From positions 14,081-78,080 of the forward strand of contig CAVIKO010000006.1 of assembly GCA_963643035.1 (NCBI GenBank): a stretch of DNA of 64,000 bases, written 5' to 3'. Below the pieces are notes generated by a model. The model saw only the letters and a program-made list of their open reading frames with translations. It was not told where the DNA came from and made no database searches. Source of the stretch: UMGS1696 sp963643035. Lineage in GTDB: Bacteria > Bacillota > Clostridia > Oscillospirales > CAG-272. Both the position numbers and the translations under genes were made by a program. Below, in pieces: positions 9,255-18,240 of the stretch. The number at the start of each line of letters is the position of its first letter. Positions within the stretch are counted from its first letter, which is position 1.

Positions 9255-10433
9255 TTAGCCGCGCATACCGATCAGCTTGGATTTCAACTCGGATTCGATA
9301 CGGTTCAGCTCCGCTTCGGCAGCTACACGCTTTTCGCGTCCTTCCTTTTGGATTGCCGCTATATCGTCGAGGGTTGCGATCAGTTCCGCGTTCGTGTTCG
9401 TCAGCGTTTCAATGTCCACAATGCCGCGCTCCGATTCACGGGTAACGTCCACTGTCGCCTGGTGCAGCGCTGCCGCGTTCTTTTTTAAGAGCTCATTCGT
9501 CATGTCCGTGACTGCCCGCTGCGCCTCCATCGCCTGACGGGAATGCTCGATGCCCATCGCGATTACCATCTGGCTCTTCCACAGCGGCAGCGTGTTCATG
9601 ATGACTGTCTGGATCTTCTCCGTCATCATTGTGTCGTTGTTTTGGACGAGACGGATCTGCGGTGCCATCTGGATTGACACCATCCGCGTCAATTCCAGAT
9701 CGTGGATCTTCCGCTCGAAGCGGACGCACTGTTCCGCGAAATCGTTCGCCGCCTGCGCATCCTCCGGCAGACCGCTCTTCTGCGCCTTTTCCTGGAGCGC
9801 GGTAAGCGTCACCTCGCGCTCATGCGCCAGTTTCTTTTTCCCTGCCAAAATGTACATCGACAGTTCCTTGAAGTACGTCATATTTACCTCGTACAGGTTG
9901 TCGAACATCGCGATGTCCTTGAGCAGCGTGATCTGGTGGTTTTGCAGGATCCCGGAAATTTCGTTCACGCTGTCCTCCACCTTGTCGTACTTCACCTTCA
10001 GGTTTTCCAGCTTCCGCTTCGTGTTCTTGAAGATTCCAAGGAAGCCCTTGTCCGATTCGTCTGCCTCCTCGTTCATCTCCTTGAGCTGCCCGATCAGATT
10101 CGTGATCATCGTGCCGACCTCGCTGAAGTCCTTGTTGCGCACGCCGTTCAGGGCAGTGTCGGAGAAATCCGCGATCTTCTTCTGGGCGGATGTGCCGAAG
10201 CTGAGGATTGTCGAGGAGTCCGTGATGTCGATCTTCTCGGAAAAGTCGTCGATCATCTTTCGCTCTTCCGGCGTGAAACTCGATTCGTCAAGCGGTGCAA
10301 CGGTTTTTTCTTCTTCAGTCGCGAGAGTCGGGGAGGGGGCGGCGGGAGTTTCGGCTGGGGCCTGTGCGGCTGCTGCGGAACCCATCGGGTTCAGTGTCAG
10401 TTCGATTTTCGGTGTGGATTCATTGTTTGTCAT
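9255..10433 (-). CDS. TelA family toxic anion resistance protein
   Basis: A 392-residue, mostly helical cytoplasmic protein. The conserved core (from about residue 75 to the end) contains the F-G-T-S-A-Q-K-K-I-A-D-F-S segment, the K-L-E-N-L-K helix and the L-W-K-S-Q-M-V-I-A-M-G signature of TelA/YceH/YaaN proteins. These are linked to tellurite and antimicrobial resistance and often occur beside membrane stress proteins. The first 60 residues are a low-complexity linker. A GAGGT site precedes the ATG. It lies between a membrane protein and the TPM protein on the same strand, so the three probably form one envelope-stress operon. Confidence 0.88.
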   Translation of the reverse strand: MTNNESTPKIELTLNPMGSAAAAQAPAETPAAPSPTLATEEEKTVAPLDESSFTPEERKMIDDFSEKIDITDSSTILSFGTSAQKKIADFSDTALNGVRNKDFSEVGTMITNLIGQLKEMNEEADESDKGFLGIFKNTKRKLENLKVKYDKVEDSVNEISGILQNHQITLLKDIAMFDNLYEVNMTYFKELSMYILAGKKKLAHEREVTLTALQEKAQKSGLPEDAQAANDFAEQCVRFERKIHDLELTRMVSIQMAPQIRLVQNNDTMMTEKIQTVIMNTLPLWKSQMVIAMGIEHSRQAMEAQRAVTDMTNELLKKNAAALHQATVDVTRESERGIVDIETLTNTNAELIATLDDIAAIQKEGREKRVAAEAELNRIESELKSKLIGMRG

Positions 10434-10472
10434 ACGCTATCTATACCTCGTGCGCGGTGCAGTATCCGCGTT

Positions 10473-11411
10473 TCAATTTTCGTCTGTTGAGTTCGTTTCT
10501 TCGTTTGCGGTCGTGCTATCCGCCGCAGGATCATCCGTATCCTCCGCAGCTGTGCCGCCTTTCTTCTTCTTTTTCTTATCATCGTCCCCGGATACAAACG
10601 GAGCGCGATAGGGGCAGAACAGTGCAGGGAGGGTCACGGCGCGATAAAGCGCGAGGAGTCCGGTGGCAAGAAGAGCAGCAAACCAGAGCGGATCGGTATC
10701 CGCATTCTGGGCGAATCGGCAGCCTGTGAGGGTGTACACCGTGTGGGCAAGACCGATCCCGCTGGACAGGACGGCGGCAGTTCCGTTTGCAAACGCGGAG
10801 AAGGAGGCAGTGGCGTATCCGGTGCCGATGCGGTCGCGCGCTTCTGCGAGAAAGAAGAGGAGAACGCCAATGGTCGCGAGCGTTTCGAGATGACGCGCCG
10901 GAGCGTTGAGGGGGAGTGTGGCATCAAAGTACTGCCGGAACAGCTGGGTGATTGCCGAAAGCGCACTGCCGAGAGCGAGCCAGAACGTTGCCTGTGCGGT
11001 TTTTTCCGGCGCGATGCCGATGCAGAGAAAGTATGCTGCCGGAAAGACGAGCATGGCGGCAGCGGCAATTTCGAGCTTATCGGGCGCATCGAATGTCAGC
11101 GCGCTGCGTACACAGACCGCGAGATATAGCACGGCGGCGAACAGAGCGAAAAAGGCAGTGCATCTGTTGTCTGTCGGTGTGCCGGACAGAGAGACCTTCC
11201 TGTGGGTTACGCCCCACATGGCGACAGCGCACAGTACCCCGATGGCAAGCAGCACACAGGCGGCAAGAAACAAAATCGAGCCGGATTCAAAATACGCAAT
11301 CTCCGTGTTGTAGGCGAATCGATAGGCGCAAAAGAGCAGCGCGCCGGCAGGCAGACCGGCAAACGCGCCCAATCGCCATCCCCACCGCGCTTTCTCTGTT
11401 TGTGTTTCCAT
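10473..11411 (-). CDS. Hypothetical polytopic membrane protein
   Basis: I do not recognise this 312-residue protein. It has about eight hydrophobic segments between residues 10 and 255. The tail has a run of lysines followed by a Thr/Asp/Glu/Asn-rich stretch and must be exposed. It is the first gene of the putative operon with telA (39-nt gap) and has a good promoter upstream. A structural role in the TelA/TPM system is inferred only from position. Confidence 0.7.
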   Translation of the reverse strand: METQTEKARWGWRLGAFAGLPAGALLFCAYRFAYNTEIAYFESGSILFLAACVLLAIGVLCAVAMWGVTHRKVSLSGTPTDNRCTAFFALFAAVLYLAVCVRSALTFDAPDKLEIAAAAMLVFPAAYFLCIGIAPEKTAQATFWLALGSALSAITQLFRQYFDATLPLNAPARHLETLATIGVLLFFLAEARDRIGTGYATASFSAFANGTAAVLSSGIGLAHTVYTLTGCRFAQNADTDPLWFAALLATGLLALYRAVTLPALFCPYRAPFVSGDDDKKKKKKGGTAAEDTDDPAADSTTANEETNSTDEN

Positions 11412-11445
11412 GAGCCAACCTCCGCATTTTATATTCTACCTTAAT

Positions 11446-11474
11446 ATAATACCACAACCCTTTCGAATATGCAA
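11446..11474 (-). promoter_or_regulatory. Promoter of the membrane protein-telA-TPM operon
   Basis: On the minus strand TTGCAT is followed after 17 nt by TATTAT, about 35 nt before the start codon at 11411. Confidence 0.7.
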
Positions 11475-11676
11475 GAGGAAATCCCCTGTTTTCAAGGATT
11501 TTTAAAGAATGTTCGGGAAACAGGAGAACGGGAACTGGGGAAAGCCGCTTTTTGCGGGTTTTCTGACTGTTTTTTTGGTTTTCGCCAATGGATTGCCGCC
11601 TCCCTTTTGTTGGTATATTGCACAATTCGCGGTGCTGCATTTCTTGAAATTTCTCTTTTTCCCATTGAAATATGAC

Positions 11677-11705
11677 TTGATTTCTCATGGGAAGTATGGT
11701 ACAAT
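11677..11705 (+). promoter_or_regulatory. Promoter of the S10 operon
   Basis: TTGATT, a 17-nt spacer and TACAAT. It is the only good sigma-A promoter upstream of rpsJ and implies a 5' leader of about 460 nt. Confidence 0.75.
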
Positions 11706-11711
11706 AATATC

Positions 11712-12172
11712 ACTTGATGTGCGATGATGCGGGAGGTTGCTCGTTCTCCATACTGTCAGGAGGCGCGAGGGAATTTCCGCGGAGTATGTCCGAGTAAATC
11801 GGGCGGAATGAATACGTCGGCGGACTATGGGCAATCCTATAGTCGGTGACGGATTCCCATAAAGGACGGTATGCCGGAGGGGTTTCCACTGGGATTTTCA
11901 TGCGCAGTCGGACACGGTGCTGTGTATCGTGTACGGGAGGGCAGGAGAATGTCGGGCGGGATGCGATCCGGAACAGCCGGGGTTTGCGTATCTTGCAAGC
12001 CTTATTTTGCTGTATATCGGCGGTTTTTTAGAAAAATCGATGGGTATGCGTCAGGATAAGGGTGCGTGGGATGCGGAGACACCGCGTTTCTTTGGGGAAA
12101 TTCGGACACACCCGAGTGCGTGTTCATCGCCTCAAATTCCATTTCATATGAAATTTGCAAGGAGGCAAGAAA
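11712..12172 (+). promoter_or_regulatory. Long 5' leader of rpsJ
   Basis: About 460 nt with no convincing coding frame. It contains short inverted repeats, for example GACTAT...ATAGTC near 11823-11844, overlapping GGCAATCC...GGATTCC. The rpsJ ribosome binding site (AAGGAGG, about 12159-12165) closes it. In many bacteria the S10 leader is the site of feedback control by L4; whether this one works in that way is inference. Confidence 0.4.
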
Positions 12173-12484
12173 ATGGCAGCAAGCGAAAAAATCAGAGTGA
12201 GACTCAGAAGCTACGAGCATTCTCTTATCGATCAGGCGGCTGAAAAGATCGTGGACATCGCGAAGAGAAACGGCGCGGAGGTATCCGGCCCTGTGCCGCT
12301 GCCGACCGAGAAGGAAATCATCACCATTCTCCGTGCGGTACATAAGTACAAGGACAGCCGTGAACAGTTCGAGCAGCGCACCCACAAGCGTTTGATCGAG
12401 ATCAAGAAGCCCTCCCAGAAGGTTGTTGAGGCTCTCATGAGCGTCGAGCTTCCCGCCGGTGTGGACATCGATCTGAAACTGTAA
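12173..12484 (+). CDS. rpsJ: 30S ribosomal protein S10
   Basis: A 103-residue S10 with the usual K-I-R-V-R-L-R-S-Y-E-H start and the H-K-R-L-I-E-I segment. S10 sits in the 30S head and also acts in NusB antitermination. The ATG at 12173 follows an AAGGAGG site at the right distance; an upstream in-frame ATG would include that site. It opens the S10 operon but is separated from rplC by 563 nt. Confidence 0.97.
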   Translation: MAASEKIRVRLRSYEHSLIDQAAEKIVDIAKRNGAEVSGPVPLPTEKEIITILRAVHKYKDSREQFEQRTHKRLIEIKKPSQKVVEALMSVELPAGVDIDLKL

Positions 12485-13047
12485 TTCTCACCGATCAAAA
12501 GCTGTTAACCCCGGAGAGAACGGATATATGCTGTATCCTTTCCTTCCGATCCTCCGTATCGCCGCAAGGCTGTACGGATTCATGGCTCGCTCGTGATCCC
12601 GCCTCGCGGACGTTGCGGAAACTGCCGAAGCAATTCGGATAAGTCCGTGTGCTGCTCTGTGAAGAGAAGTGCAGTCCTGCGTGCTGGAATCGCGCAAGCA
12701 CCGGTCTGACGGAAAGTTGCCGTGTTTCACGCCGAAAGATCCAAGCCGGGATTTCGCATTCCGGTTAGGGCAAAATCCAAGGCGGAATATGGCTGCGACT
12801 GCAAAAAAGTGGAATCCGTCGGGCAAATAAAGTTCTTTGCCCGTTTTCTTTCAAGAAAGCGGGGGCTGACTGTGGCAGAGTGCTTGGGTCGTCTGGTTCT
12901 CCGATCGGATGCCCTGCATCCCGCGCGTCGATGCGCCTTTGAAAAGCGTTTACCTCGCGCGGGATGCCGCTTGATGAACAGCGTGGTCACGTTGCAAGGT
13001 CTCCAAGACCGCGCAACCAATAACCTATTTTATTAGGAGGAAAAACG
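12485..13047 (+). other. 563-nt spacer between rpsJ and rplC
   Basis: I see no supported gene. Near 12828-12865 there is a degenerate member of the intergenic repeat (AATAAAGTTCTTTGCCC...TTTCAAGAAAGCG). The segment from 12970 leads into an AGGAGG site before rplC. Such a gap is unusual here because rpsJ and rplC are normally close together. Confidence 0.6.
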
Positions 13048-13680
13048 ATGAAAAAAGGAATCATCGGAAAGAAGCTGGGCATGACCCAGATCTTCACGGA
13101 AAACGGTCAGGTGATCCCGGTTACCGTAATCGAAGCCGGTCCCTGCGCCATCACCCAGAAGAAAACCGTGGAAACCGACGGCTACAACGCCGTACAGCTC
13201 GCGTTTGAAGAGATCCGCGAAAAGCTCGTCAATAAGCCGAGAGCCGGTCACTTCAAGAAGGCAGGCGTTTCCGCTCGCCGTCATCTCAAGGAATTCCGCT
13301 TGGACGACATCGAGAGCCTGAACGTCGGCGACACCATTTCCGCGGATACGTTCGCGTCCGGCGATAAGGTGGACATCACCGGTATCACCAAGGGCCGCGG
13401 CTACACGGGCGTTGTCAAGAGATGGAACGCGCACATCCTGCGCATGACCCACGGTACCGGTCCGATTCACCGTCAGCCGGGTTCCATGGGCGCAAACTCC
13501 ACCCCGTCCAGAATTTATAAGAACAAGCACATGGCAGGTCAGTACGGTAACGAGCAGGTTACGGTTCTGAACCTCGAAGTTGTCAAGGTAGACACCGAGA
13601 AGAACCTCATCGCGGTTAAGGGCGCAGTTCCCGGCGCGAAGGGCGGCATCGTGTTCCTCCGTGACAGCGTGAAAGCATAA
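13048..13680 (+). CDS. rplC: 50S ribosomal protein L3
   Basis: A 210-residue L3 with the M-K-K-G-I-I-G-K-K-L-G-M-T-Q start and the G-K-G-x-x-G-type central loop (G-R-G-Y-T-G-V-V-K-R-W) that reaches toward the peptidyl transferase centre. The site TTAGGAGGAAAAACG precedes the ATG. It is followed by rplD after 20 nt. Confidence 0.98.
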   Translation: MKKGIIGKKLGMTQIFTENGQVIPVTVIEAGPCAITQKKTVETDGYNAVQLAFEEIREKLVNKPRAGHFKKAGVSARRHLKEFRLDDIESLNVGDTISADTFASGDKVDITGITKGRGYTGVVKRWNAHILRMTHGTGPIHRQPGSMGANSTPSRIYKNKHMAGQYGNEQVTVLNLEVVKVDTEKNLIAVKGAVPGAKGGIVFLRDSVKA

Positions 13681-13700
13681 GTCGGAAGGAGGAAACGAAA

Positions 13701-14324
13701 ATGGCTGAATTAAAAGTTGTAAACATGGCCGGCGCGGAAGTTGGCACGATGAGCCTGTCTGACGCTGTATTTGCCAGTGAGATCCATGCTTCCGTCCTTC
13801 ACGCAGCAGTAAAGGCGTATCTCGGCAACCAGAGACAGGGCACACAGTCCACGCTGACCCGCACTGAGGTTTCCGGCGGCGGCAGAAAACCGTGGAAACA
13901 GAAGGGTACCGGCCGCGCAAGACAGGGTTCCACCAGAGCTCCGCAGTGGACACACGGCGGCGTGGCGCTCGGTCCGAAGCCGCGTCTCTACAAGACCAAG
14001 GTTAACAAGAAGGTTCGCCGTCTCGCTATGACCAGCGCACTCTCTTCTAAGGTGGCAGATAACGAAATGATCATCGTTGATGCCATCACCGCCAGCGAAT
14101 ACAAGACCAAAACCATGGTTAAGATGCTCTCCGCGATCGGCGCAGGCAAGAAGACCCTCGTCGTTCTCCCCGCAGTGGACGCTATGGTAATGGGCAGCCT
14201 TGCCAATATCCCCGGCGTAAAGGTCGTTCTGACCAACACCCTCTGCGTTTACGACATCCTCAACTGCAATTCCCTCGTGATCGCTAAGGAAGCTGTACAG
14301 AAAATCGAGGAGGTATACGCATAA
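13701..14324 (+). CDS. rplD: 50S ribosomal protein L4
   Basis: A 207-residue L4. The extended loop with G-G-G-R-K-P-W-K-Q-K-G-T-G-R-A-R-Q-G-S lines the exit tunnel and is fully conserved. In other bacteria L4 also represses its own operon through the S10 leader. The stop overlaps the rplW start (TAATG). Confidence 0.98.
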   Translation: MAELKVVNMAGAEVGTMSLSDAVFASEIHASVLHAAVKAYLGNQRQGTQSTLTRTEVSGGGRKPWKQKGTGRARQGSTRAPQWTHGGVALGPKPRLYKTKVNKKVRRLAMTSALSSKVADNEMIIVDAITASEYKTKTMVKMLSAIGAGKKTLVVLPAVDAMVMGSLANIPGVKVVLTNTLCVYDILNCNSLVIAKEAVQKIEEVYA

Positions 14325-14620
14325 TGAAATTCGTTCAGGATGTTATTATCAGACCTCTCATCACCGAGCGTTCCATGGACATGATCTCCGAGCGCAAGTA
14401 CTCCTTTGAAGTTGCAAAGGATGCTTCCAAGCCGGAAATCGCAGCCGCTGTTGAGGCTATGTTCAAGGGTACCAAGGTAAAGAGCGTAAACACCATTACG
14501 ATGAAGTCTAAGCCGAAGAGAGTTCGTCTCGTTCCCGGAAAGACCGCCAGCTGGAAAAAGGCGATCGTCACCCTCACTGAGGATTCCGCGACCATCGAAT
14601 TCTTCGAAGGCATGAACTGA
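14324..14620 (+). CDS. rplW: 50S ribosomal protein L23
   Basis: A 98-residue L23 with D-V-I-I-R-P-L-I-T-E-R-S at the start and the V-K-S-V-N-T-I loop. It sits at the tunnel exit and is a docking point for trigger factor and SRP. Translationally coupled to rplD. Confidence 0.97.
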   Translation: MKFVQDVIIRPLITERSMDMISERKYSFEVAKDASKPEIAAAVEAMFKGTKVKSVNTITMKSKPKRVRLVPGKTASWKKAIVTLTEDSATIEFFEGMN

Positions 14621-14638
14621 GAAGGAGGACGCTAACAA

Positions 14639-15469
14639 ATGCCTACTATCAAATACAAGCCGACAACTCCGGCAAGAAGACATATGTCTGTTCCGTCCTT
14701 CGACGAGATCACCAAGTTCACTCCCGAAAAGAGCCTGCTCGCGACCAAGAAAAAGAACGCCGGCCGCAACAGCTATGGCAGAATCACCGTTCGTCACAAG
14801 GGCGGCGGAAACCGTCAGAAATATCGTATCATCGACTTCAAGCGTCAGTCCGAGAAGCCGCAGACCGTTGTGGGTATCGAATACGACCCGAACCGCACTG
14901 CGTATATCGCACTCGTGAAGGACGAGGATGGTAAGAAGAGCTACATCGTCGCTCCGGTTGGCGTGACCGACGGTCAGGTTCTTTACTCCGGCAAGGATGC
15001 CGACATCATTCCCGGCAACACCCTGCCGCTTGCCAATATCCCCGATGGTACCTTCGTACACAATATTGAGCTCCATCCCGGCAAGGGCGGTCAGATGGTT
15101 CGTTCCGCCGGTGCGCAGGCACAGGTCATGGGTAAGGAAAACGGCAAGGTAATGCTCCGTCTTCCTTCCGGTGAAATGCGCTATGTGATGGACAACTGCC
15201 TCGCTACGATCGGTCAGGTCGGCAACATCGAGCACGACACCGTCAAGATCGGTAAGGCCGGTAAGAAGCGTCACATGGGTATCCGCCCGACTGTTCGCGG
15301 TTCCGTCATGAACCCGTGCGATCACCCGCATGGTGGTGGTGAAGGTCGTTCCCCGATCGGTCGTCCCGGCCCTGTTACCCCGTGGGGCAAGCCGGCTCTC
15401 GGTTACAAGACGAGAAACAAGAAGGCTCGCACCGACAAGATGATCGTAAAACGCAGAAACAGCAAGTAA
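14639..15469 (+). CDS. rplB: 50S ribosomal protein L2
   Basis: A 276-residue L2 of normal length. The C-terminal M-N-P-C-D-H-P-H-G-G-G-E-G segment carries the conserved histidine near the peptidyl transferase centre. An AGAAGGAGG-type site lies 18 nt upstream in the rplW-rplB gap. Confidence 0.98.
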   Translation: MPTIKYKPTTPARRHMSVPSFDEITKFTPEKSLLATKKKNAGRNSYGRITVRHKGGGNRQKYRIIDFKRQSEKPQTVVGIEYDPNRTAYIALVKDEDGKKSYIVAPVGVTDGQVLYSGKDADIIPGNTLPLANIPDGTFVHNIELHPGKGGQMVRSAGAQAQVMGKENGKVMLRLPSGEMRYVMDNCLATIGQVGNIEHDTVKIGKAGKKRHMGIRPTVRGSVMNPCDHPHGGGEGRSPIGRPGPVTPWGKPALGYKTRNKKARTDKMIVKRRNSK

Positions 15470-15487
15470 GGAAGGAGGCAGCTTAGA

Positions 15488-15769
15488 ATGAGCAGAAGTT
15501 TGAAAAAAGCACCGTTTATCGAGGAAAAGCTCTACCAGAGAGTTTGCCAGATGAACGAAAAAGGCGAAAAGAAGGTCCTCAAGACCTGGTCCAGAGCCTC
15601 TACCATTTTCCCGGAATTCGTTGGTCATACGGTTGCCATCCACGATGGCAAGAAGCACATCCCGGTGTATATCACCGAGGATATGGTCGGCCACAAGTTC
15701 GGTGAGTTCGCCCCTACCAGAACCTTTAAGGGTCACGCCGGTTCCAAGACTTCCAATAACGGTAAATAA
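15488..15769 (+). CDS. rpsS: 30S ribosomal protein S19
   Basis: A 93-residue S19, starting M-S-R-S-L-K-K and ending in the H-A-G-S-K tail that contacts 16S rRNA and S13 in the head. GGAAGGAGG lies just before the start. Confidence 0.97.
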   Translation: MSRSLKKAPFIEEKLYQRVCQMNEKGEKKVLKTWSRASTIFPEFVGHTVAIHDGKKHIPVYITEDMVGHKFGEFAPTRTFKGHAGSKTSNNGK

Positions 15770-15793
15770 TCAAGAGGGAGGAGCAAATAGGAA

Positions 15794-16129
15794 ATGGAAT
15801 CTAAATCTACCCAGAAGCATATCCGCATCTCCCCTCGTAAGGTCAAGATTGTTCTCGACCTCATCCGTGGGAAGGACTACGATGTAGCCTGCGGTATCCT
15901 CAAAAATACCCCCAAGTCCGCCAGCCCTTACGTCCTTAAGCTGCTCGATAAGGTGGCTGCAGACGCGGAAAACAATTTCCACATGAATAAGGACAACCTC
16001 TATGTGTCTGAGTGCTTCGTCTGCCCCGGCATGACTATGAAGCGCATTATGCCCAGAGGTAAGGGATCCGCTGACCGGATTCTCAAGAGAACCAGCCATA
16101 TCACCGTGGCTTTGAAAGAAAAAGAGTAA
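15794..16129 (+). CDS. rplV: 50S ribosomal protein L22
   Basis: A 111-residue L22. The R-I-S-P-R-K-V start region and the hairpin loop ending P-R-G-K-G-S-A-D-R-I-L-K-R-T-S-H-I fit the family; this loop narrows the exit tunnel and is a site of macrolide resistance changes. AGGGAGGAGC precedes the ATG. Confidence 0.97.
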   Translation: MESKSTQKHIRISPRKVKIVLDLIRGKDYDVACGILKNTPKSASPYVLKLLDKVAADAENNFHMNKDNLYVSECFVCPGMTMKRIMPRGKGSADRILKRTSHITVALKEKE

Positions 16130-16144
16130 GGAGGCAGTCGAAAC

Positions 16145-17008
16145 ATGGGACAGAAAGTGAATCCGCACGGCCTTCGTGTCGGCGTAATCAAGAACTGGGA
16201 CTCCAGATGGTTTGCCTCCGACGAAAAGTTCGGCGATACCCTGGTCCAGGACTATAAGGTCAGAGAATTCCTGAAGAAGAAGCTTTTCCTCGCAGGTATT
16301 CCGAAGATCGAAATTGAAAGAGACAACACCGGTAAGGTGCGCGTCTTTATCCACTGCGCAAAGCCCGGTATGGTTATCGGCCGCGGCGGCAGTGAAATCG
16401 ACAACCTCAAGGCAGACATCGAGAAGATCGTCGGCGCCCCGGTTATCGTAAACGTCATCGAGGTTAAGCCGGTTGAAATGGACGCACAGCTTGTCGCTGA
16501 ATCCATCGCAAACCAGCTTGAACGTCGTATCTCCTTCCGCAGAGCCATGAAGGGCGCGATCCAGCGTACCATGCGTATGGGCGCAAAGGGTATCAAGGTT
16601 TGCCTCTCCGGTCGTCTCGCAGGTGCTGAAATCGCACGTACCGAGCATTACCACGAGGGTACCATCCCGCTGCAGACCATCCGCGCGGACATCGATTATG
16701 GTTTCTGGGAAGCCAACACCACCTATGGTAAGATCGGTGTAAAGGTGTGGATCTACAAGGGAGAAATCCTCTCTGAAGTCGCACGCACCGGCGCCGTTAC
16801 CGAGGATCGTCGGAACAACAACCAGCGTCGCGGGGATCGCAGAGACGGTCAGAGACGCGACCGCAGAGACGGTGACCGCAGAAACGGCGGCGACCGCAGA
16901 GACGGTCAGCGTCGCGACGGACAGGGTCCGAGAGGCAATCGCCCCGCGCAGCCCGAATCCAGACCGCCGAGAGCTCCCAGAAAAGTTGAGGAAGGAGGCG
17001 CGCACTAA
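16145..17008 (+). CDS. rpsC: 30S ribosomal protein S3 with Arg/Asp-rich C-terminal extension
   Basis: S3 in residues 1-218 carries a KH domain with V-I-G-R-G-G at 77-82 and the C-terminal S3 domain with L-S-G-R-L-A-G-A-E. S3 helps form the mRNA entry channel. Residues 220-287 are an extra tail built of R-R-D-G-Q-R and R-R-D-G-D-R-R units, then a Pro/Arg stretch; typical S3 is about 210-230 residues. The tail DNA is repetitive (CGCAGAGACGGT units). The stop overlaps the rplP start. Confidence 0.96.
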   Translation: MGQKVNPHGLRVGVIKNWDSRWFASDEKFGDTLVQDYKVREFLKKKLFLAGIPKIEIERDNTGKVRVFIHCAKPGMVIGRGGSEIDNLKADIEKIVGAPVIVNVIEVKPVEMDAQLVAESIANQLERRISFRRAMKGAIQRTMRMGAKGIKVCLSGRLAGAEIARTEHYHEGTIPLQTIRADIDYGFWEANTTYGKIGVKVWIYKGEILSEVARTGAVTEDRRNNNQRRGDRRDGQRRDRRDGDRRNGGDRRDGQRRDGQGPRGNRPAQPESRPPRAPRKVEEGGAH

Positions 17009-17439
17009 TGTTATCGCCTAAGAGAGTTAAGTACAGACGCGTACAGAGAGGCCGCCTCACCGGTAAGGCACTCCGCGGCAATAAGATCACCAACGGCGAA
17101 TTCGGTCTTGTCGCTATCGAACCCGCATGGATCACCGCAAACCAGATCGAAGCAGCTCGTATTGCTATGACCCGTTACGTCAAGAGAGGCGGTCAGGTCT
17201 GGATCAAGATCTTCCCCGACAAGCCCATCACTGAAAAGCCTGCCGAAACACGTATGGGTTCCGGTAAAGGTACGCCCGAATACTGGGTTGCAGTCGTAAA
17301 GCCGGGCAGAGTTATGTTTGAAATGGGTGGCATCTCCGAGGATCTCGCTCGGGAAGCTATGCGTCTCGCTATGCATAAGCTCCCGATCAAGTGCCGCTTC
17401 GCTACCCGCGAACAACTGGAAAAAGAAGTGGAGGGTTAA
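17008..17439 (+). CDS. rplP: 50S ribosomal protein L16
   Basis: A 143-residue L16 with the M-L-S-P-K-R-V-K-Y-R start and the M-G-S-G-K-G loop near the tRNA sites. The ATG overlaps the rpsC stop (TAATG), so the two are coupled. Confidence 0.97.
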   Translation: MLSPKRVKYRRVQRGRLTGKALRGNKITNGEFGLVAIEPAWITANQIEAARIAMTRYVKRGGQVWIKIFPDKPITEKPAETRMGSGKGTPEYWVAVVKPGRVMFEMGGISEDLAREAMRLAMHKLPIKCRFATREQLEKEVEG

Positions 17440-17442
17440 GCT

Positions 17443-17631
17443 GTGAAGGCAACAGAACTCAGAAATAAGTCTGCAGAAGAGCTCGCATCTATGCTGACCG
17501 ACCTGAAAACCGAACTCTTTAATCTCCGTTTTCAGCTCGCTATCAATCAGCTTGATAATCCCCACAAGATCAAGGAAACCAAAAAGGAAATCGCTCGCGT
17601 GATGACCATCATCGCCGAGAAGAAGGCATAA
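17443..17631 (+). CDS. rpmC: 50S ribosomal protein L29
   Basis: A 62-residue L29: two helices with L-R-N-K-S-A-E-E-L and the F-N-L-R-F-Q segment. It uses a GTG start, 3 nt after the rplP stop, with a GTGGAGGG site inside rplP. Confidence 0.96.
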   Translation: MKATELRNKSAEELASMLTDLKTELFNLRFQLAINQLDNPHKIKETKKEIARVMTIIAEKKA

Positions 17632-17641
17632 GGGGGACATT

Positions 17642-17902
17642 ATGGCAGAAGAACGCGCTCTCAGAAAAACCAGAGTGGGTAAGGTCGTAAGCGACAAGAT
17701 GGACAAAACCATCGTGATTGCCATCGAAAACCATGTCAAGCACCCCACCTATGGTAAGATTATCAAGCATACCACCAAAATTCACGCGCACGATGCGGAA
17801 AATACCGCAGGCATCGGCGATACCGTTGAGGTAATGGAAACCCGCCCGCTGTCCAAGACCGTTCGCTGGAGACTGGTTCGCGTTATCGAAAAGGCTAAGT
17901 AA
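17642..17902 (+). CDS. rpsQ: 30S ribosomal protein S17
   Basis: An 86-residue S17, an OB-fold protein of the 30S body. The start R-K-T-R-V-G-K-V-V-S-D-K-M-D-K-T and the closing S-K-T-V-R-W segment are typical. AGGGGG precedes the ATG. Confidence 0.97.
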   Translation: MAEERALRKTRVGKVVSDKMDKTIVIAIENHVKHPTYGKIIKHTTKIHAHDAENTAGIGDTVEVMETRPLSKTVRWRLVRVIEKAK

Positions 17903-18036
17903 GGTTTGTTGGAGGACGACGATCCGACACCTCCAAAATCTTTGTACCTTTTCAAAGGCTAAACGTGCAGTACAGGTCTGACGACTTGAGCAGCACGTCC
18001 ATCCAAAAAAGTTACACCGTATCCTCAACCAAAAAT

Positions 18037-18096
18037 GTATAAAAGTTTTTGGAAGGGGGTGCGGGGGAGACTTTTTTCAAAAAAGTTTCCCCCGCG
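18037..18096 (+). repeat. Intergenic hairpin repeat, copy 5
   Basis: TATAAAAGTTTTTGGAAGGGGG is broken off by a 17-bp stem at 18061-18095: GCGGGGGAGACTTTTTT pairs with AAAAAAGTTTCCCCCGC with one G-U pair and a 2-nt loop CA... The 338-nt spacer between rpsQ and rplN (17903-18240) holds this and no supported gene. Confidence 0.85.
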
Positions 18097-18240
18097 AAAA
18101 ACAAACAATAGATAGTTGAAGCCGTAAGACAAGCGCACGGAGCAGGGGTCAGATGGCGGGGAACCTGCTTTGACACCCTTTGGTCGTGCGAACTCTCTGA
18201 CGGTGTACTCCTCACAAAAATACATAAGGAGATACAAGAC

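Noticed and set aside
12722..13036. A 104-residue reading frame between rpsJ and rplC
   Set aside because: It crosses a degenerate repeat copy, has no ribosome binding site and no family match; taken as spacer.
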